Shown here piece after piece: positions 33,093 through 44,558 of a DNA stretch of 64,000 nucleotides. The stretch comes from Symbiodinium natans (taxonomy: Eukaryota > Sar > Dinophyceae > Suessiales > Symbiodiniaceae). The stretch is taken from positions 543,048 to 607,047 of the forward strand of contig CAJNDS010001824.1 of NCBI GenBank assembly GCA_905221605.1, written 5' to 3'. Under the pieces are notes generated by a model. The model was not told the origin of the DNA. It did not search any database and saw nothing but the letters and a program-made list of their open reading frames with translations. Positions within the stretch are counted from its first letter, which is position 1, and every line of letters begins with the position of its first letter. The translations under genes and the position numbers were made by a program.

Positions 33093-33589
33093 AGCCATCC
33101 AGGTACTACAACCGTTTTGATGTGGACGGTGGCAGCGGCATGCCCACAGAGGTGGAGATGGCTTCCGCTGTGATAGCTGCGTGTGATAGGGGTGTCAAGC
33201 TGATCGGAAGCTGTGGTCGTGCAACGTCACGCAGGCTTGGTGCAGCTTTCTGTTCATGTCCACACTGGCTTGGTGGAACCTCACCATCGAGATCGCAGGC
33301 CAGACTTTTGACCTTTGTCAGCCCCTGTGTGTGCGTCACGAAGTTTGTAAGGCAGCAAGCTCGATCTGTTCATTGCTGCGCTGCTTATTCTCGTCGGTCC
33401 CACGCTTTGGCCTTTGCCTCAGAGATCGCGGAGTCATGCGGAGATCCCAAAGTGAAGGAAACAGGTTTTGAGGAGAGGCTTCCATGCCCATGTTCTGTTG
33501 AGCTTAAGCCTGATTCGAGTATGATGGAGTCAGGCGACGATTTAGTAGTATGTGTCCGGAGTTTTAGGCTCCATTCGCTGTTGCGCGCA

Positions 33590-33619
33590 GCAAAGTACCC
33601 CGCTCTTCTCTCGGAATCA
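33590..33619 (+). promoter_or_regulatory. candidate spliced-leader trans-splice acceptor of PCP unit 1
   Basis: GTTGCGCGCAG ends 29 bases before the ATG, and the 28 bases between are conserved in every intact unit. Dinoflagellate nuclear mRNAs receive a 22-base spliced leader at such AG sites. Equivalent sites lie 29 bases before the other start codons. About 30 bp further upstream, CCGGAGTTTTAGGCTCCA resembles a decayed copy of the leader itself. Confidence 0.45.
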
Positions 33620-35262
33620 TGGCACGTTCTTCGTGGAAAGCCTTGAGCGTGGCTGCTGCGCTGGTCGCTTTGTACAACTTTTGCAACAGCTTGAGTTTTG
33701 TCCCGGGGCCCTTGAGAAAACATGTGCCCGTGGCAGCTGCGTCCGCAGCCGGCATGATGATGGCTCCAGCTGCCTACGCCGACGAAATTGGTGATGCAGC
33801 CAAGAAGCTTGGTGATGCTTCCTATGACTTCGCGAAGGAAGTGGACTGGAACAACGGCATCTTCTTACAAGCTCCTGGCAAGTTCCAACCTCTCCAAGCT
33901 CTCAAGGCGATTGACAAGATGATTGATATGGGCGCGGCAGCAGACCCCAAGCTCTTGAAGGCAGCGGCGGAGGCCCATCACAAGGCCATCGGAAGCATCT
34001 CAGGTCCAAACGGTGTGACTTCTCGGGCGGATTGGGATGCGGTGAACGCGGCTTTGGGCCGCGTTGTGGCGTCCGTCCCCAAGGCAAAGGTCATGGACGT
34101 GTACAATGCCGTGAAGGACATCACTGACCCTGCCGTGCCGGGGTACATGAAGTCTTTGGTCAACGGTGCGGATGCCGAGAAGGCATACAAGGGCTTCTTG
34201 GAGTTCAAGGATGTGGTGGAAAAGAGCATTGGAGTTGATTCAGATCTATTTTTGACTATCTTGGCATTCCCACGTCGTTCTGCATTCTTAGCATCTTTTT
34301 AAATGAACTCCTGAAACATTCCAAGGAACCAAGTGTCTGCGGTTGGTGCTCCGGCCACTGTGCCCACTGGGGACAAGATTGGTGCGGCGGCGAAGGCCCT
34401 TTCGGATGCATCTTACCCTTTCTTGAAGGAGGTGCAGGATGGCAAAGAAGAACAATCTTTGCTGAAGACAAAATGAGAGACATCATTTGAGTCCCATGCC
34501 AGAGCCAGTTCCTAAGGGTTTTGCAATGGGTTTCTTTCGGGCTGATGGTTATTTTTTCGTATTTTTTCTGTTTTTTTTTTCGTATTTTTTATGGTTTCAG
34601 GTGAACCCTAAACCCTAAACCCTAAAAACCCTAAAAACCCTAAAAACCCTAAAAACCCTAAAAACCCTAAAAACCCTAAAAACCCTAAAAACCCTAAAAA
34701 CCCTAAACCCTAAACCCTAAACCCTAAACCCTAACCCTAAACCCTAAACCCTAAACCCTAAACCCAAGACCATGAAAATTCGAAAAAAAAACCAGAATAA
34801 ATACGAAAAAAAAACCTGGACCCTTTCTTTTGACCGAGCATGCTGGGTTGTTTGTGCGCGTGCCCTCAGGTGGACTGGCTGTCCGACGTTTACCTGAAGC
34901 CGCTGCCAGGCACCACCGCCCCGAAGGTGATGACCGCCATTGACAAGATGATCGTGATGGGCAGCCAGATGGACGGAAACCTTCTGAAGGCTGCCGCTGA
35001 AGCGCACCACAAGGCCATTGGCAGCGTGGACGCCCAGGGAGTGACGTCTGCTGCGGATTACGAGGCAGTGAACGCAGCTATCGGGCGCATTGTCGCATCA
35101 GTGCCCAAAGCAACCGTGATGGACGTGTACAACTCCATGGCCGCAATTGTGGATGGATCCATTCCCAACAACATGTTCTCCAAGGTGAATCCTCTTGACG
35201 CAGCTGCCGCCGCGAAGGGCTTTTACACTTTCAAGGATGTGGTGGCTGCTTCCCAGCGCTGA
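33619..35262 (+). CDS. PCP: peridinin-chlorophyll a-binding protein, unit 1
   Basis: PCP is the water-soluble peridinin-chlorophyll antenna protein of the thylakoid lumen. Exons are 33619-34223, 34326-34431 and 34870-35262, giving 367 aa. Residues 1-54 are the plastid and lumen leader: a hydrophobic signal segment (about 7-21), an FVPGP motif of the kind seen in dinoflagellate plastid transit peptides, a second apolar stretch MMMAPAAYA, and cleavage before DEIGDAAKK. The mature 313 residues form two homologous helical domains. Each has an AEAHHKAIGS segment; its histidine falls at mature positions 66 and 229, the known sites that hold the two chlorophylls through water. Exon 1 is domain 1, exon 2 the linker and first helix of domain 2, exon 3 the rest. 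Intron 1 (102 bp) is GA-AG and intron 2 GT-AG. Intron 2 is 438 bp here against 146 bp elsewhere because of an inserted element. Confidence 0.95.
34531..34830. mobile_element. 286-bp inverted-repeat element with telomere-repeat core, inserted in intron 2 of PCP unit 1
   Basis: Compared with the other units, which read GGGTTTCTTTTGACC at this point, unit 1 carries 286 extra bases (34538-34823) between two copies of TTTCTTT (34531-34537 and 34824-34830), a 7-bp target duplication. The ends are imperfect inverted repeats of about 60 bp (34538-34601 and 34765-34823), sharing GGG, then T-runs with TTTTTTCGTATTT, then ATGGT. The core is (CCCTAAA)n and (CCCTAAAAA)n telomere-like sequence. It encodes nothing, and it sits well inside the intron, so splicing is probably unaffected. 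Confidence 0.85.
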
Positions 35263-35264
35263 TT

Positions 35265-35295
35265 AGAGTCTTTGGCCGGTCGCGGCCACGACTCT
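35265..35295 (+). promoter_or_regulatory. conserved stem-loop just after the PCP stop codon
   Basis: AGAGTC TTT GGCC GGTCGC GGCC AC GACTCT forms two stacked stems (AGAGTC with GACTCT, GGCC with GGCC), starting three bases after the stop. It is present in all nine units: 37032-37062, 38814-38844, 40581-40611, 42363-42393, 44146-44176, 45928-45958, 47711-47741 and 49493-49523. Five units have GGCTC instead of GACTC, which keeps pairing through a G-U pair in RNA. It may mark 3' end formation or mRNA stability. Confidence 0.55.
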
Positions 35296-35677
35296 ATATG
35301 TAGCTGCTTGCCAACTGTGACTTTTTGAATTGTACAGTGCAGAAGATATGGTTGAGTTAGCGCCTGACGACAATGTTGTGCCTCGAAGAAGTGTTATACG
35401 GGCTTGAGAGTACCAGGCACGGCGTTCAGAGGTGATTCTTGTCCTGGTTCAGTGCAGGAAGAAGGGGTGGTAGATGTAGATGCCAGCAGGTATTTGCTCT
35501 GTCTGAGAACATTTGCAGACTTGCCGAGAATCCCAAAGCTAAGTAAGCATGTTTCGAGGAGAGGCTTCAATGCTCATGTTCCCTTGAGCCTAAGTCGAGG
35601 GAGTGCTACTTTTGCCGGAGTTTTAGGCTCCATTCGCTGTTGCGCGCAGCAAAGTACCCCGCTCTTCTCTTGGAATC

Positions 35678-37029
35678 ATGGCACGTTCTTCGTGGAAAGC
35701 CTTGAGCGTGGCTGCTGCGCTGGTCGCTTTGTACAACTTTTGCAACAGCTTGAGTTTTGTTCCGGGGCCCTTGAGAAAACATGTGCCCGTGGCAGCTGCG
35801 TCCGCAGCCGGCATGATGATGGCTCCAGCTGCCTACGCCGACGAAATTGGTGATGCAGCCAAGAAGCTTGGTGATGCTTCCTATGACTTCGCGAAGGAAG
35901 TGGACTGGAACAACGGCATCTTCTTACAAGCTCCTGGCAAGTTCCAACCTCTCCAAGCTCTCAAGGCGATTGACAAGATGATTGATATGGGCGCGGCAGC
36001 AGACCCCAAGCTCTTGAAGGCAGCGGCGGAGGCCCATCACAAGGCCATCGGAAGCATCTCAGGTCCCAACGGTGTGACTTCTCGGGCGGATTGGGATGCG
36101 GTGAACGCGGCTTTGGGCCGCGTTGTGGCGTCCGTCCCCAAGGCAAAGGTCATGGACGTGTACAATGCCGTGAAGGACATCACTGACCCTGCCGTGCCGG
36201 GGTACATGAAGTCTTTGGTCAACGGTGCGGATGCCGAGAAGGCATACAAGGGCTTCTTGGAGTTCAAGGATGTGGTGGAAAAGAGCATTGGAGTTGATTC
36301 AGATCTATTTTTGACTATCTTGGCATTCCCACGTCGTTCTGCATTCTTAGCATCTTTTTAAATGAACTCCTGAAACATTCCAAGGAACCAAGTGTCTGCG
36401 GTTGGTGCTCCGGCCACTGTGCCCACTGGGGACAAGATTGGTGCGGCGGCGAAGGCCCTTTCGGATGCATCTTACCCTTTCTTGAAGGAGGTGCAGGATG
36501 GCAAAGAAGAACAATCTTTGCTGAAGACAAAATGAGAGACATCATTTGAGTCCCCATGCCAGAGCCAGTTCCTAAGGGTTTTGCAATGGGTTTCTTTTGA
36601 CCGAGCATGCTGGGTTGTTTGTGCGCGTGCCCTCAGGTGGACTGGCTGTCCGACGTTTACCTGAAGCCGCTGCCAGGCACCACCGCCCCGAAGGTGATGA
36701 CCGCCATTGACAAGATGATCGTGATGGGCAGCCAGATGGACGGAAACCTTCTGAAGGCTGCCGCTGAAGCGCACCACAAGGCCATTGGCAGCGTCGACGC
36801 CAAGGGAGTGACGTCTGCTGCGGATTACGAGGCAGTGAACGCAGCTATCGGGCGCATTGTCGCATCAGTGCCCAAAGCAACCGTGATGGACGTGTACAAC
36901 TCCATGGCCGCAATTGTGGATGGATCCATTCCCAACAACATGTTCTCCAAGGTGAATCCTCTTGACGCAGCTGCCGCCGCGAAGGGCTTTTACACTTTCA
37001 AGGATGTGGTGGCTGCTTCCCAGCGCTGA
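35678..37029 (+). CDS. PCP: peridinin-chlorophyll a-binding protein, unit 2
   Basis: Exons are 35678-36282, 36385-36490 and 36637-37029, giving 367 aa with the same leader, domains and chlorophyll histidines as unit 1. Intron 1 is the short (102-bp) form, GA-AG. Intron 2 (36491-36636, 146 bp) is an empty site for the element found in unit 1. The mature protein differs from unit 1 at one position in domain 2, where AQG is AKG (precursor residue 293). The 5' spacer (35263-35677) carries the conserved hairpin of unit 1 and the trans-splice acceptor 29 bases before the ATG. Confidence 0.95.
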
Positions 37030-37444
37030 TGAGAGTCTTTGGCCGGTCGCGGCCACGACTCTATATGTAGCTGCTTTCCAACTGTGACTTTTTGAATTGT
37101 ACAGTGCAGAAGATGTGGTTGAGTTAGCGCTTGACGACAATGTTGTGCCTCGAAGAAGTGTTATACGGGCTTGAGAGTACCAGGCACGGCGTTCAGAGGT
37201 GATTCTTGTCCTGGTTCAGTGCAGGAAGAAGGGGTGGTAGATGTAGATGCCAGCAGGTATTTGCTCTGTCTGAGAACATTTGCAGACTTGCCGAGAATCC
37301 CAAAGCTAGGTAAACATGTTTCGAGGAGAGGCTTCAATGCTCATGTTCCCTTGAGCCTAAGTCGAGGGAGTGCTACTTTTGCCGGAGTTTTAGGCTCCAT
37401 TCGCTGTTGCGCGCAGCAAAGTACCCCGCTCTTCTCTTGGAATC

Positions 37445-38811
37445 ATGGCACGTTCTTCGTGGAAAGCCTTGAGCGTGGCTGCTGCGCTGGTCGCTTTGTA
37501 CAACTTTTGCAACAGCTTGAGTTTTGTTCCGGGGCCCTTGAGAAAACATGTGCCCATGGCAGCTGCGTCCGCAGCCGGCATGATGATGGCTCCAGCTGCC
37601 TACGCCGACGAAATTGGTGATGCAGCCAAGAAGCTTGGTGATGCTTCCTATGACTTCGCGAAGGAAGTGGACTGGAACAACGGCATCTTCTTACAAGCTC
37701 CTGGCAAGTTCCAACCTCTCCAAGCTCTCAAGGCGATTGACAAGATGATTGATATGGGCGCGGCAGCAGACCCCAAGCTCTTGAAGGCAGCGGCGGAGGC
37801 CCATCACAAGGCCATCGGAAGCATCTCAGGTCCCAACGGTGTGACTTCTCGGGCGGATTGGGATGCGGTGAACGCGGCTTTGGGCCGCGTTGTGGCGTCC
37901 GTCCCCAAGGCAAAGGTCATGGACGTGTACAATGCCGTGAAGGACATCACTGACCCTGCCGTGCCGGGGTACATGAAGTCTTTGGTCAACGGTGCGGATG
38001 CCGAGAAGGCATACAAGGGCTTCTTGGAGTTCAAGGATGTGGTGGAAAAGAGCATTGGAGTTGATTCAGATCTATTTTTGATTATCTTGGCATTCCCACG
38101 TCGTTCTGCATCTGCGGTGCTTGTATTCTTAGCATCTTTTTAAATGAACTCCTGAAACATTCCAAGGAACCAGGTGTCTGCGGTTGGTGCTCCGGCCACT
38201 GTGCCCACTGGGGACAAGATTGGTGCGGCGGCGAAGGCCCTTTCGGATGCATCCTACCCTTTCTTGAAGGAGGTGCAGGATGGCAAAGAAGAACAATCTT
38301 TGCTGAAGACAAAATGAGAGACATCATTTGAGTCCCCATGCCAGAGCCAGTTCCTAAGGGTTTTGCAATGGGTTGCTTTTGACCGAGCATGCTGGGTTGT
38401 TTGTGCGCGTGCCCTCAGGTGGACTGGCTGTCCGACGTTTACCTGAAGCCGCTGCCAGGCACCACCGCCCCGAAGGTGATGACGGCCATTGACAAGATGA
38501 TCGTGATGGGCAGCCAGATGGACGGAAACCTTCTGAAGGCTGCCGCTGAAGCGCACCACAAGGCCATTGGCAGCGTGGACGCCCAGGGAGTGACGTCTGC
38601 TGCGGATTACGAGGCAGTGAACGCAGCTATCGGGCGCATTGTCGCATCAGTGCCCAAAGCAACCGTGATGGACGTGTACAACTCCATGGCCGCAATTGTG
38701 GATGGATCCATTCCCAACAACATGTTCTCCAAGGTGAATCCTCTTGACGCAGCTGCCGCCGCGAAGGGCTTTTACACTTTCAAGGATGTGGTGGCTGCTT
38801 CCCAGCGCTGA
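37445..38811 (+). CDS. PCP: peridinin-chlorophyll a-binding protein, unit 3
   Basis: Exons are 37445-38049, 38167-38272 and 38419-38811 (367 aa). Intron 1 is the long 117-bp form, with the extra CTGCGGTGCTTGTAT-type word, and the following glutamine codon is CAG. The leader has V38 changed to M, outside the mature protein; domain 2 has AQG. Both chlorophyll-site histidines are present. Spacer 37030-37444. Confidence 0.95.
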
Positions 38812-39226
38812 TGAGAGTCTTTGGCCGGTCGCGGCCACGGCTCTATATGTAGCTGCTTTCCAACTGTGACTTTTTGAATTGTACAGTGCAGAAGATATGG
38901 TTGAGTTAGCCCTTGACGACAATGTTGTGCCTCGAAGAAGTGTTATACGGGCTTGAGAGTACCAGGCACGGCGTTCAGAGGTGATTCTTGGCCTGGTTTA
39001 GTGCAGGAAGGAGGGGTGGTAGATGTTGATGCCAGCAGGTATTTGCTCTGTCTGAGAACATTTGCAGACTTGCAGAGAATCCCAAAGCTAGGTAAGCATG
39101 TTTCGAGGAGAGGCTTCAATGCTCATGTTCCCTTGAGCCTAAGTCGAGGGAGTGCTACTTTTGCCGGAGTTTTAGGCTCCATTCGCTGTTGCGCGCAGCA
39201 AAGTACCCCGCTCTTCTCTTGGAATC

Positions 39227-40578
39227 ATGGCACGTTCTTCGTGGAAAGCCTTGAGCGTGGCTGCTGCGCTGGTCGCTTTGTACAACTTTTGCAACAGCTT
39301 GAGTTTTGTTCCGGGGCCCTTGAGAAAACATGTGCCCGTGGCAGCTGCGTCCGCAGCCGGCATGATGATGGCTCCAGCTGCCTACGCCGACGAAATTGGT
39401 GATGCAGCCAAGAAGCTTGGTGATGCTTCCTATGACTTCGCGAAGGAAGTGGACTGGAACAACGGCATCTTCTTACAAGCTCCTGGCAAGTTCCAACCTC
39501 TCCAAGCTCTCAAGGCGATTGACAAGATGATTGATATGGGCGCGGCAGCAGACCCCAAGCTCTTGAAGGCAGCGGCGGAGGCCCATCACAAGGCCATCGG
39601 AAGCATCTCAGGTCCCAACGGTGTGACTTCTCGGGCGGATTGGGATGCGGTGAACGCGGCTTTGGGCCGCGTTGTGGCGTCCGTCCCCAAGGCAAAGGTC
39701 ATGGACGTGTACAATGCCGTGAAGGACATCACTGACCCTGCCGTGCCGGGGTACATGAAGTCTTTGGTCAACGGTGCGGATGCCGAGAAGGCATACAAGG
39801 GCTTCTTGGAGTTCAAGGATGTGGTGGAAAAGAGCATTGGAGTTGATTCAGATCTATTTTTGATTATCTTGGCATTCCCACGTCGTTCTGCATTCTTAGC
39901 ATCTTTTTAAATGAACTCCTGAAACATTCCAAGGAACCAAGTGTCTGCGGTTGGTGCTCCGGCCACTGTGCCCACTGGGGACAAGATTGGTGCGGCGGCG
40001 AAGGCCCTTTCGGATGCATCCTACCCTTTCTTGAAGGAGGTGCAGGATGGCAAAGAAGAACAATCTTTGCTGAAGACAAAATGAGAGACATCATTTGAGT
40101 CCCCATGCCAGAGCCAGTTCCTAAGGGTTTTGCAATGGGTTTCTTTTGACCGAGCATGCTGGGTTGTTTGTGCGCGTGCCCTCAGGTGGACTGGCTGTCC
40201 GACGTTTACCTGAAGCCGCTGCCAGGCACCACCGCCCCGAAGGTGATGACCGCCATTGACAAGATGATCGTGATGGGCAGCCAGATGGACGGAAACCTGC
40301 TGAAGGCTGCCGCTGAAGCGCACCACAAGGCCATTGGCAGCGTCGACGCCAAGGGAGTGACGTCTGCTGCGGATTACGAGGCAGTGAACGCAGCTATCGG
40401 GCGCATTGTCGCATCAGTGCCCAAAGCAACCGTGATGGACGTGTACAACTCCATGGCCGCAATTGTGGATGGATCCATTCCCAACAACATGTTCTCCAAG
40501 GTGAATCCTCTTGATGCAGCTGCCGCCGCGAAGGGCTTTTACACTTTCAAGGATGTGGTGGCTGCTTCCCAGCGCTGA
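39227..40578 (+). CDS. PCP: peridinin-chlorophyll a-binding protein, unit 4
   Basis: Exons are 39227-39831, 39934-40039 and 40186-40578 (367 aa). It combines the short intron 1 and the AKG variant of unit 2 with the intron-1 base change (GATTATC) and the 5' spacer type seen in later units, so it is a mosaic, most simply explained by gene conversion or unequal exchange. Catalogue of motifs as in unit 1. Spacer 38812-39226. Confidence 0.95.
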
Positions 40579-40993
40579 TGAGAGTCTTTGGCCGGTCGCG
40601 GCCACGACTCTATATGTAGCTGCTTTCCAACTGTGACTTTTTGAATTGTACAGTGCAGAAGATATGGTTGAGTTAGCGCTTGACGACAATGTTGTGCCTC
40701 GAAGAAGTGTTATACGGGCTTGAGAGTACCAGGCACGGCGTTCAGAGGTGATTCTTGGCCTGGTTTAGTGCAGGAAGGAGGGGTGGTAGATGTTGATGCC
40801 AGCAGGTATTTGCTCTGTCTGAGAACATTTGCAGACTTGCAGAGAATCCCAAAGCTAGGTAAGCATGTTTCGAGGAGAGGCTTCAATGCTCATGTTCCCT
40901 TGAGCCTAAGTCGAGGGAGTGCTACTTTTGCCGGAGTTTTAGGCTCCATTCGCTGTTGCGCGCAGCAAAGTACCCCGCTCTTCTCTTGGAATC

Positions 40994-42360
40994 ATGGCAC
41001 GTTCTTCGTGGAAAGCCTTGAGCGTGGCTGCTGCGCTGGTCGCTTTGTACAACTTTTGCAACAGCTTGAGTTTTGTTCCGGGGCCCTTGAGAAAACATGT
41101 GCCCGTGGCAGCTGCGTCCGCAGCCGGCATGATGATGGCTCCAGCTGCCTACGCCGACGAAATTGGTGATGCAGCCAAGAAGCTTGGTGATGCTTCCTAT
41201 GACTTCGCGAAGGAAGTGGACTGGAACAACGGCATCTTCTTACAAGCTCCTGGCAAGTTCCAACCTCTCCAAGCTCTCAAGGCGATTGACAAGATGATTG
41301 ATATGGGCGCGGCAGCAGACCCCAAGCTCTTGAAGGCAGCGGCGGAGGCCCATCACAAGGCCATCGGAAGCATCTCAGGTCCCAACGGTGTGACTTCTCG
41401 GGCGGATTGGGATGCGGTGAACGCGGCTTTGGGCCGCGTTGTGGCGTCCGTCCCCAAGGCAAAGGTCATGGACGTGTACAATGCCGTGAAGGACATCACT
41501 GACCCTGCCGTGCCGGGGTACATGAAGTCTTTGGTCAACGGTGCGGATGCCGAGAAGGCATACAAGGGCTTCTTGGAGTTCAAGGATGTGGTGGAAAAGA
41601 GCATTGGAGTTGATTCAGATCTATTTTTGATTATCTTGGCATTCCCACGTCGTTCTGCATCTGCGGTGCTTGTATTCTTAGCATCTTTTTAAATGAACTC
41701 CTGAAACATTCCAAGGAACCAGGTGTCTGCGGTTGGTGCTCCGGCCACTGTGCCCACTGGGGACAAGATTGGTGCGGCGGCGAAGGCCCTTTCGGATGCA
41801 TCCTACCCTTTCTTGAAGGAGGTGCAGGATGGCAAAGAAGAACAATCTTTGCTGAAGACAAAATGAGAGACATCATTTGAGTCCCCATGCCAGAGCCAGT
41901 TCCTAAGGGTTTTGCAATGGGTTTCTTTTGACCGAGCATGCTGGGTTGTTTGTGCGCGTGCCCTCAGGTGGACTGGCTGTCCGACGTTTACCTGAAGCCG
42001 CTGCCAGGCACCACCGCCCCGAAGGTGATGACCGCCATTGACAAGATGATCGTGATGGGCAGCCAGATGGACGGAAACCTTCTGAAGGCTGCCGCTGAAG
42101 CGCACCACAAGGCCATTGGCAGCGTGGACGCCCAGGGAGTGACGTCTGCTGCGGATTACGAGGCAGTGAACGCAGCTATCGGGCGCATTGTCGCATCAGT
42201 GCCCAAAGCAACCGTGATGGACGTGTACAACTCCATGGCCGCAATTGTGGATGGATCCATTCCCAACAACATGTTCTCCAAGGTGAATCCTCTTGACGCA
42301 GCTGCCGCCGCGAAGGGCTTTTACACTTTCAAGGATGTGGTGGCTGCTTCCCAGCGCTGA
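40994..42360 (+). CDS. PCP: peridinin-chlorophyll a-binding protein, unit 5
   Basis: Exons are 40994-41598, 41716-41821 and 41968-42360 (367 aa). Long intron 1, CAG codon, AQG variant. The protein is the majority type of the array. Spacer 40579-40993. Confidence 0.95.
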
Positions 42361-42771
42361 TGAGAGTCTTTGGCCGGTCGCGGCCACGGCTCTATATGTA
42401 GCTGCTTTCCAACTGTGACTTTTTGAACTGTACAGTGCAGAAGATATGGTTGAGTTAGCCCTTGACGACAATGTTGTGCCTCGAAGAAGTGTTATACGGG
42501 CTTGAGAGTACCAGGCACGGCGTTCAGAGGTGATTCTTGGCATGGTTTAGTGCAGGAAGGAGGGGGTGGTAGTGTTGATGCCAGCAGGTATTTGCTCTGC
42601 TGAGAACATGTGCAGGACTTGCAAAGAGATCCCAAAAGCTAGGTAAGCGTTTCGAGGAGAGGCTTCATGCTCATGTCCCTTGAGCCGAAGTCGAGGGAGT
42701 GCACTTTTGCACGGAGTTTTAGGATCCATTCGCTGGTTGCGCGCAGCAAAGACCACGCTCTTATCTTGATC

Positions 42772-44143
42772 ATGGACGGTCTTTCGTGGAAAAGCCTTGA
42801 GCGTGGGCTGCTGAGTGGTCGCTTGGTACAACTTTGCAACAGCTGAGTTTTGTTAAGGGGCCATGATAAAAAACATTTGCCATGCAGCTGCGTAGCAGCC
42901 GGAATGATGATGGCCCCGTGCATACGGCCGACGAAAATTGGTGAATGCAGCAAGAAAGCTGTGTGAGCCATTCCTTGGTATATGACTTCGCGAAGGAAGT
43001 GGACTGGAACAACGGCATCTTCTTACAAGCTCCTGGCAAGTTCCAACCTCTCCAAGCTCTCAAGGCGATTGACAAGATGATTGATATGGGCGCGGCAGCA
43101 GACCCCAAGCTCTTGAAGGCAGCGGCGGAGGCCCATCACAAGGCCATCGGAAGCATCTCAGGTCCCAACGGTGTGACTTCTCGGGCGGATTGGGATGCGG
43201 TGAACGCGGCTTTGGGCCGCGTTGTGGCGTCCGTCCCCAAGGCAAAGGTCATGGACGTGTACAATGCCGTGAAGGACATCACTGACCCTGCCGTGCCGGG
43301 GTACATGAAGTCTTTGGTCAACGGTGCGGATGCCGAGAAGGCATACAAGGGCTTCTTGGAGTTCAAGGATGTGGTGGAAAAGAGCATTGGAGTTGATTCA
43401 GATCTATTTTTGATTATCTTGGCATTCCCACGTCGTTCTGCATCTGCGGTGCTTGTATTCTTAGCATCTTTTTAAATGAACTCCTGAAACATTCCAAGGA
43501 ACCAGGTGTCTGCGGTTGGTGCTCCGGCCACTGTGCCCACTGGGGACAAGATTGGTGCGGCGGCGAAGGCCCTTTCGGATGCATCCTACCCTTTCTTGAA
43601 GGAGGTGCAGGATGGCAAAGAAGAACAATCTTTGCTGAAGACAAAATGAGAGACATCATTTGAGTCCCCATGCCAGAGCCAGTTCCTAAGGGTTTTGCAA
43701 TGGGTTTCTTTTGACCGAGCATGCTGGGTTGTTTGTGCGCGTGCCCTCAGGTGGACTGGCTGTCCGACGTTTACCTGAAGCCGCTGCCAGGCACCACCGC
43801 CCCGAAGGTGATGACGGCCATTGACAAGATGATCGTGATGGGCAGCCAGATGGACGGAAACCTTCTGAAGGCTGCCGCTGAAGCGCACCACAAGGCCATT
43901 GGCAGCGTGGACGCCCAGGGAGTGACGTCTGCTGCGGATTACGAGGCAGTGAACGCAGCTATCGGGCGCATTGTCGCATCAGTGCCCAAAGCAACCGTGA
44001 TGGACGTGTACAACTCCATGGCCGCAATTGTGGATGGATCCATTCCCAACAACATGTTCTCCAAGGTGAATCCTCTTGACGCAGCTGCCGCCGCGAAGGG
44101 CTTTTACACTTTCAAGGATGTGGTGGCTGCTTCCCAGCGCTGA
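42772..44143 (+). pseudogene. PCP: PCP unit 6, 5' half of exon 1 damaged (or mis-assembled)
   Basis: From about 42539 to 42980 this unit has many single-base gains, losses and changes relative to its neighbours, destroying the leader and the start of domain 1 frame (the ATG is at 42772, followed by frameshifts). From 42981 (YDFAKEVD) onward exon 1 (to 43381), exon 2 (43499-43604) and exon 3 (43751-44143) are intact and identical in type to unit 5. Such an abrupt, indel-rich patch between near-perfect flanks is more typical of an uncorrected long-read segment than of natural decay. If real, this copy is a pseudogene. Confidence 0.8.
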
Positions 44144-44558
44144 TGAGAGTCTTTGGCCGGTCGCGGCCACGGCTCTATATGTAGCTGCTTTCCAACTGTG
44201 ACTTTTTGAATTGTACAGTGCAGAAGATATGGTTGAGTTAGCCCTTGACGACAATGTTGTGCCTCGAAGAAGTGTTATACGGGCTTGAGAGTACCAGGCA
44301 CGGCGTTCAGAGGTGATTCTTGGCCTGGTTTAGTGCAGGAAGGAGGGGTGGTAGATGTTGATGCCAGCAGGTATTTGCTCTGTCTGAGAACATTTGCAGA
44401 CTTGCAGAGAATCCCAAAGCTAGGTAAGCATGTTTCGAGGAGAGGCTTCAATGCTCATGTTCCCTTGAGCCTAAGTCGAGGGAGTGCTACTTTTGCCGGA
44501 GTTTTAGGCTCCATTCGCTGTTGCGCGCAGCAAAGTACCCCGCTCTTCTCTTGGAATC

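Noticed and set aside
33619-34302. Reading PCP as two separate proteins (227-232 aa and 140 aa)
   Set aside because: The first runs into intron 1, and the second starts inside intron 2. Joining three exons gives one 367-aa protein with both chlorophyll histidines at the expected positions.
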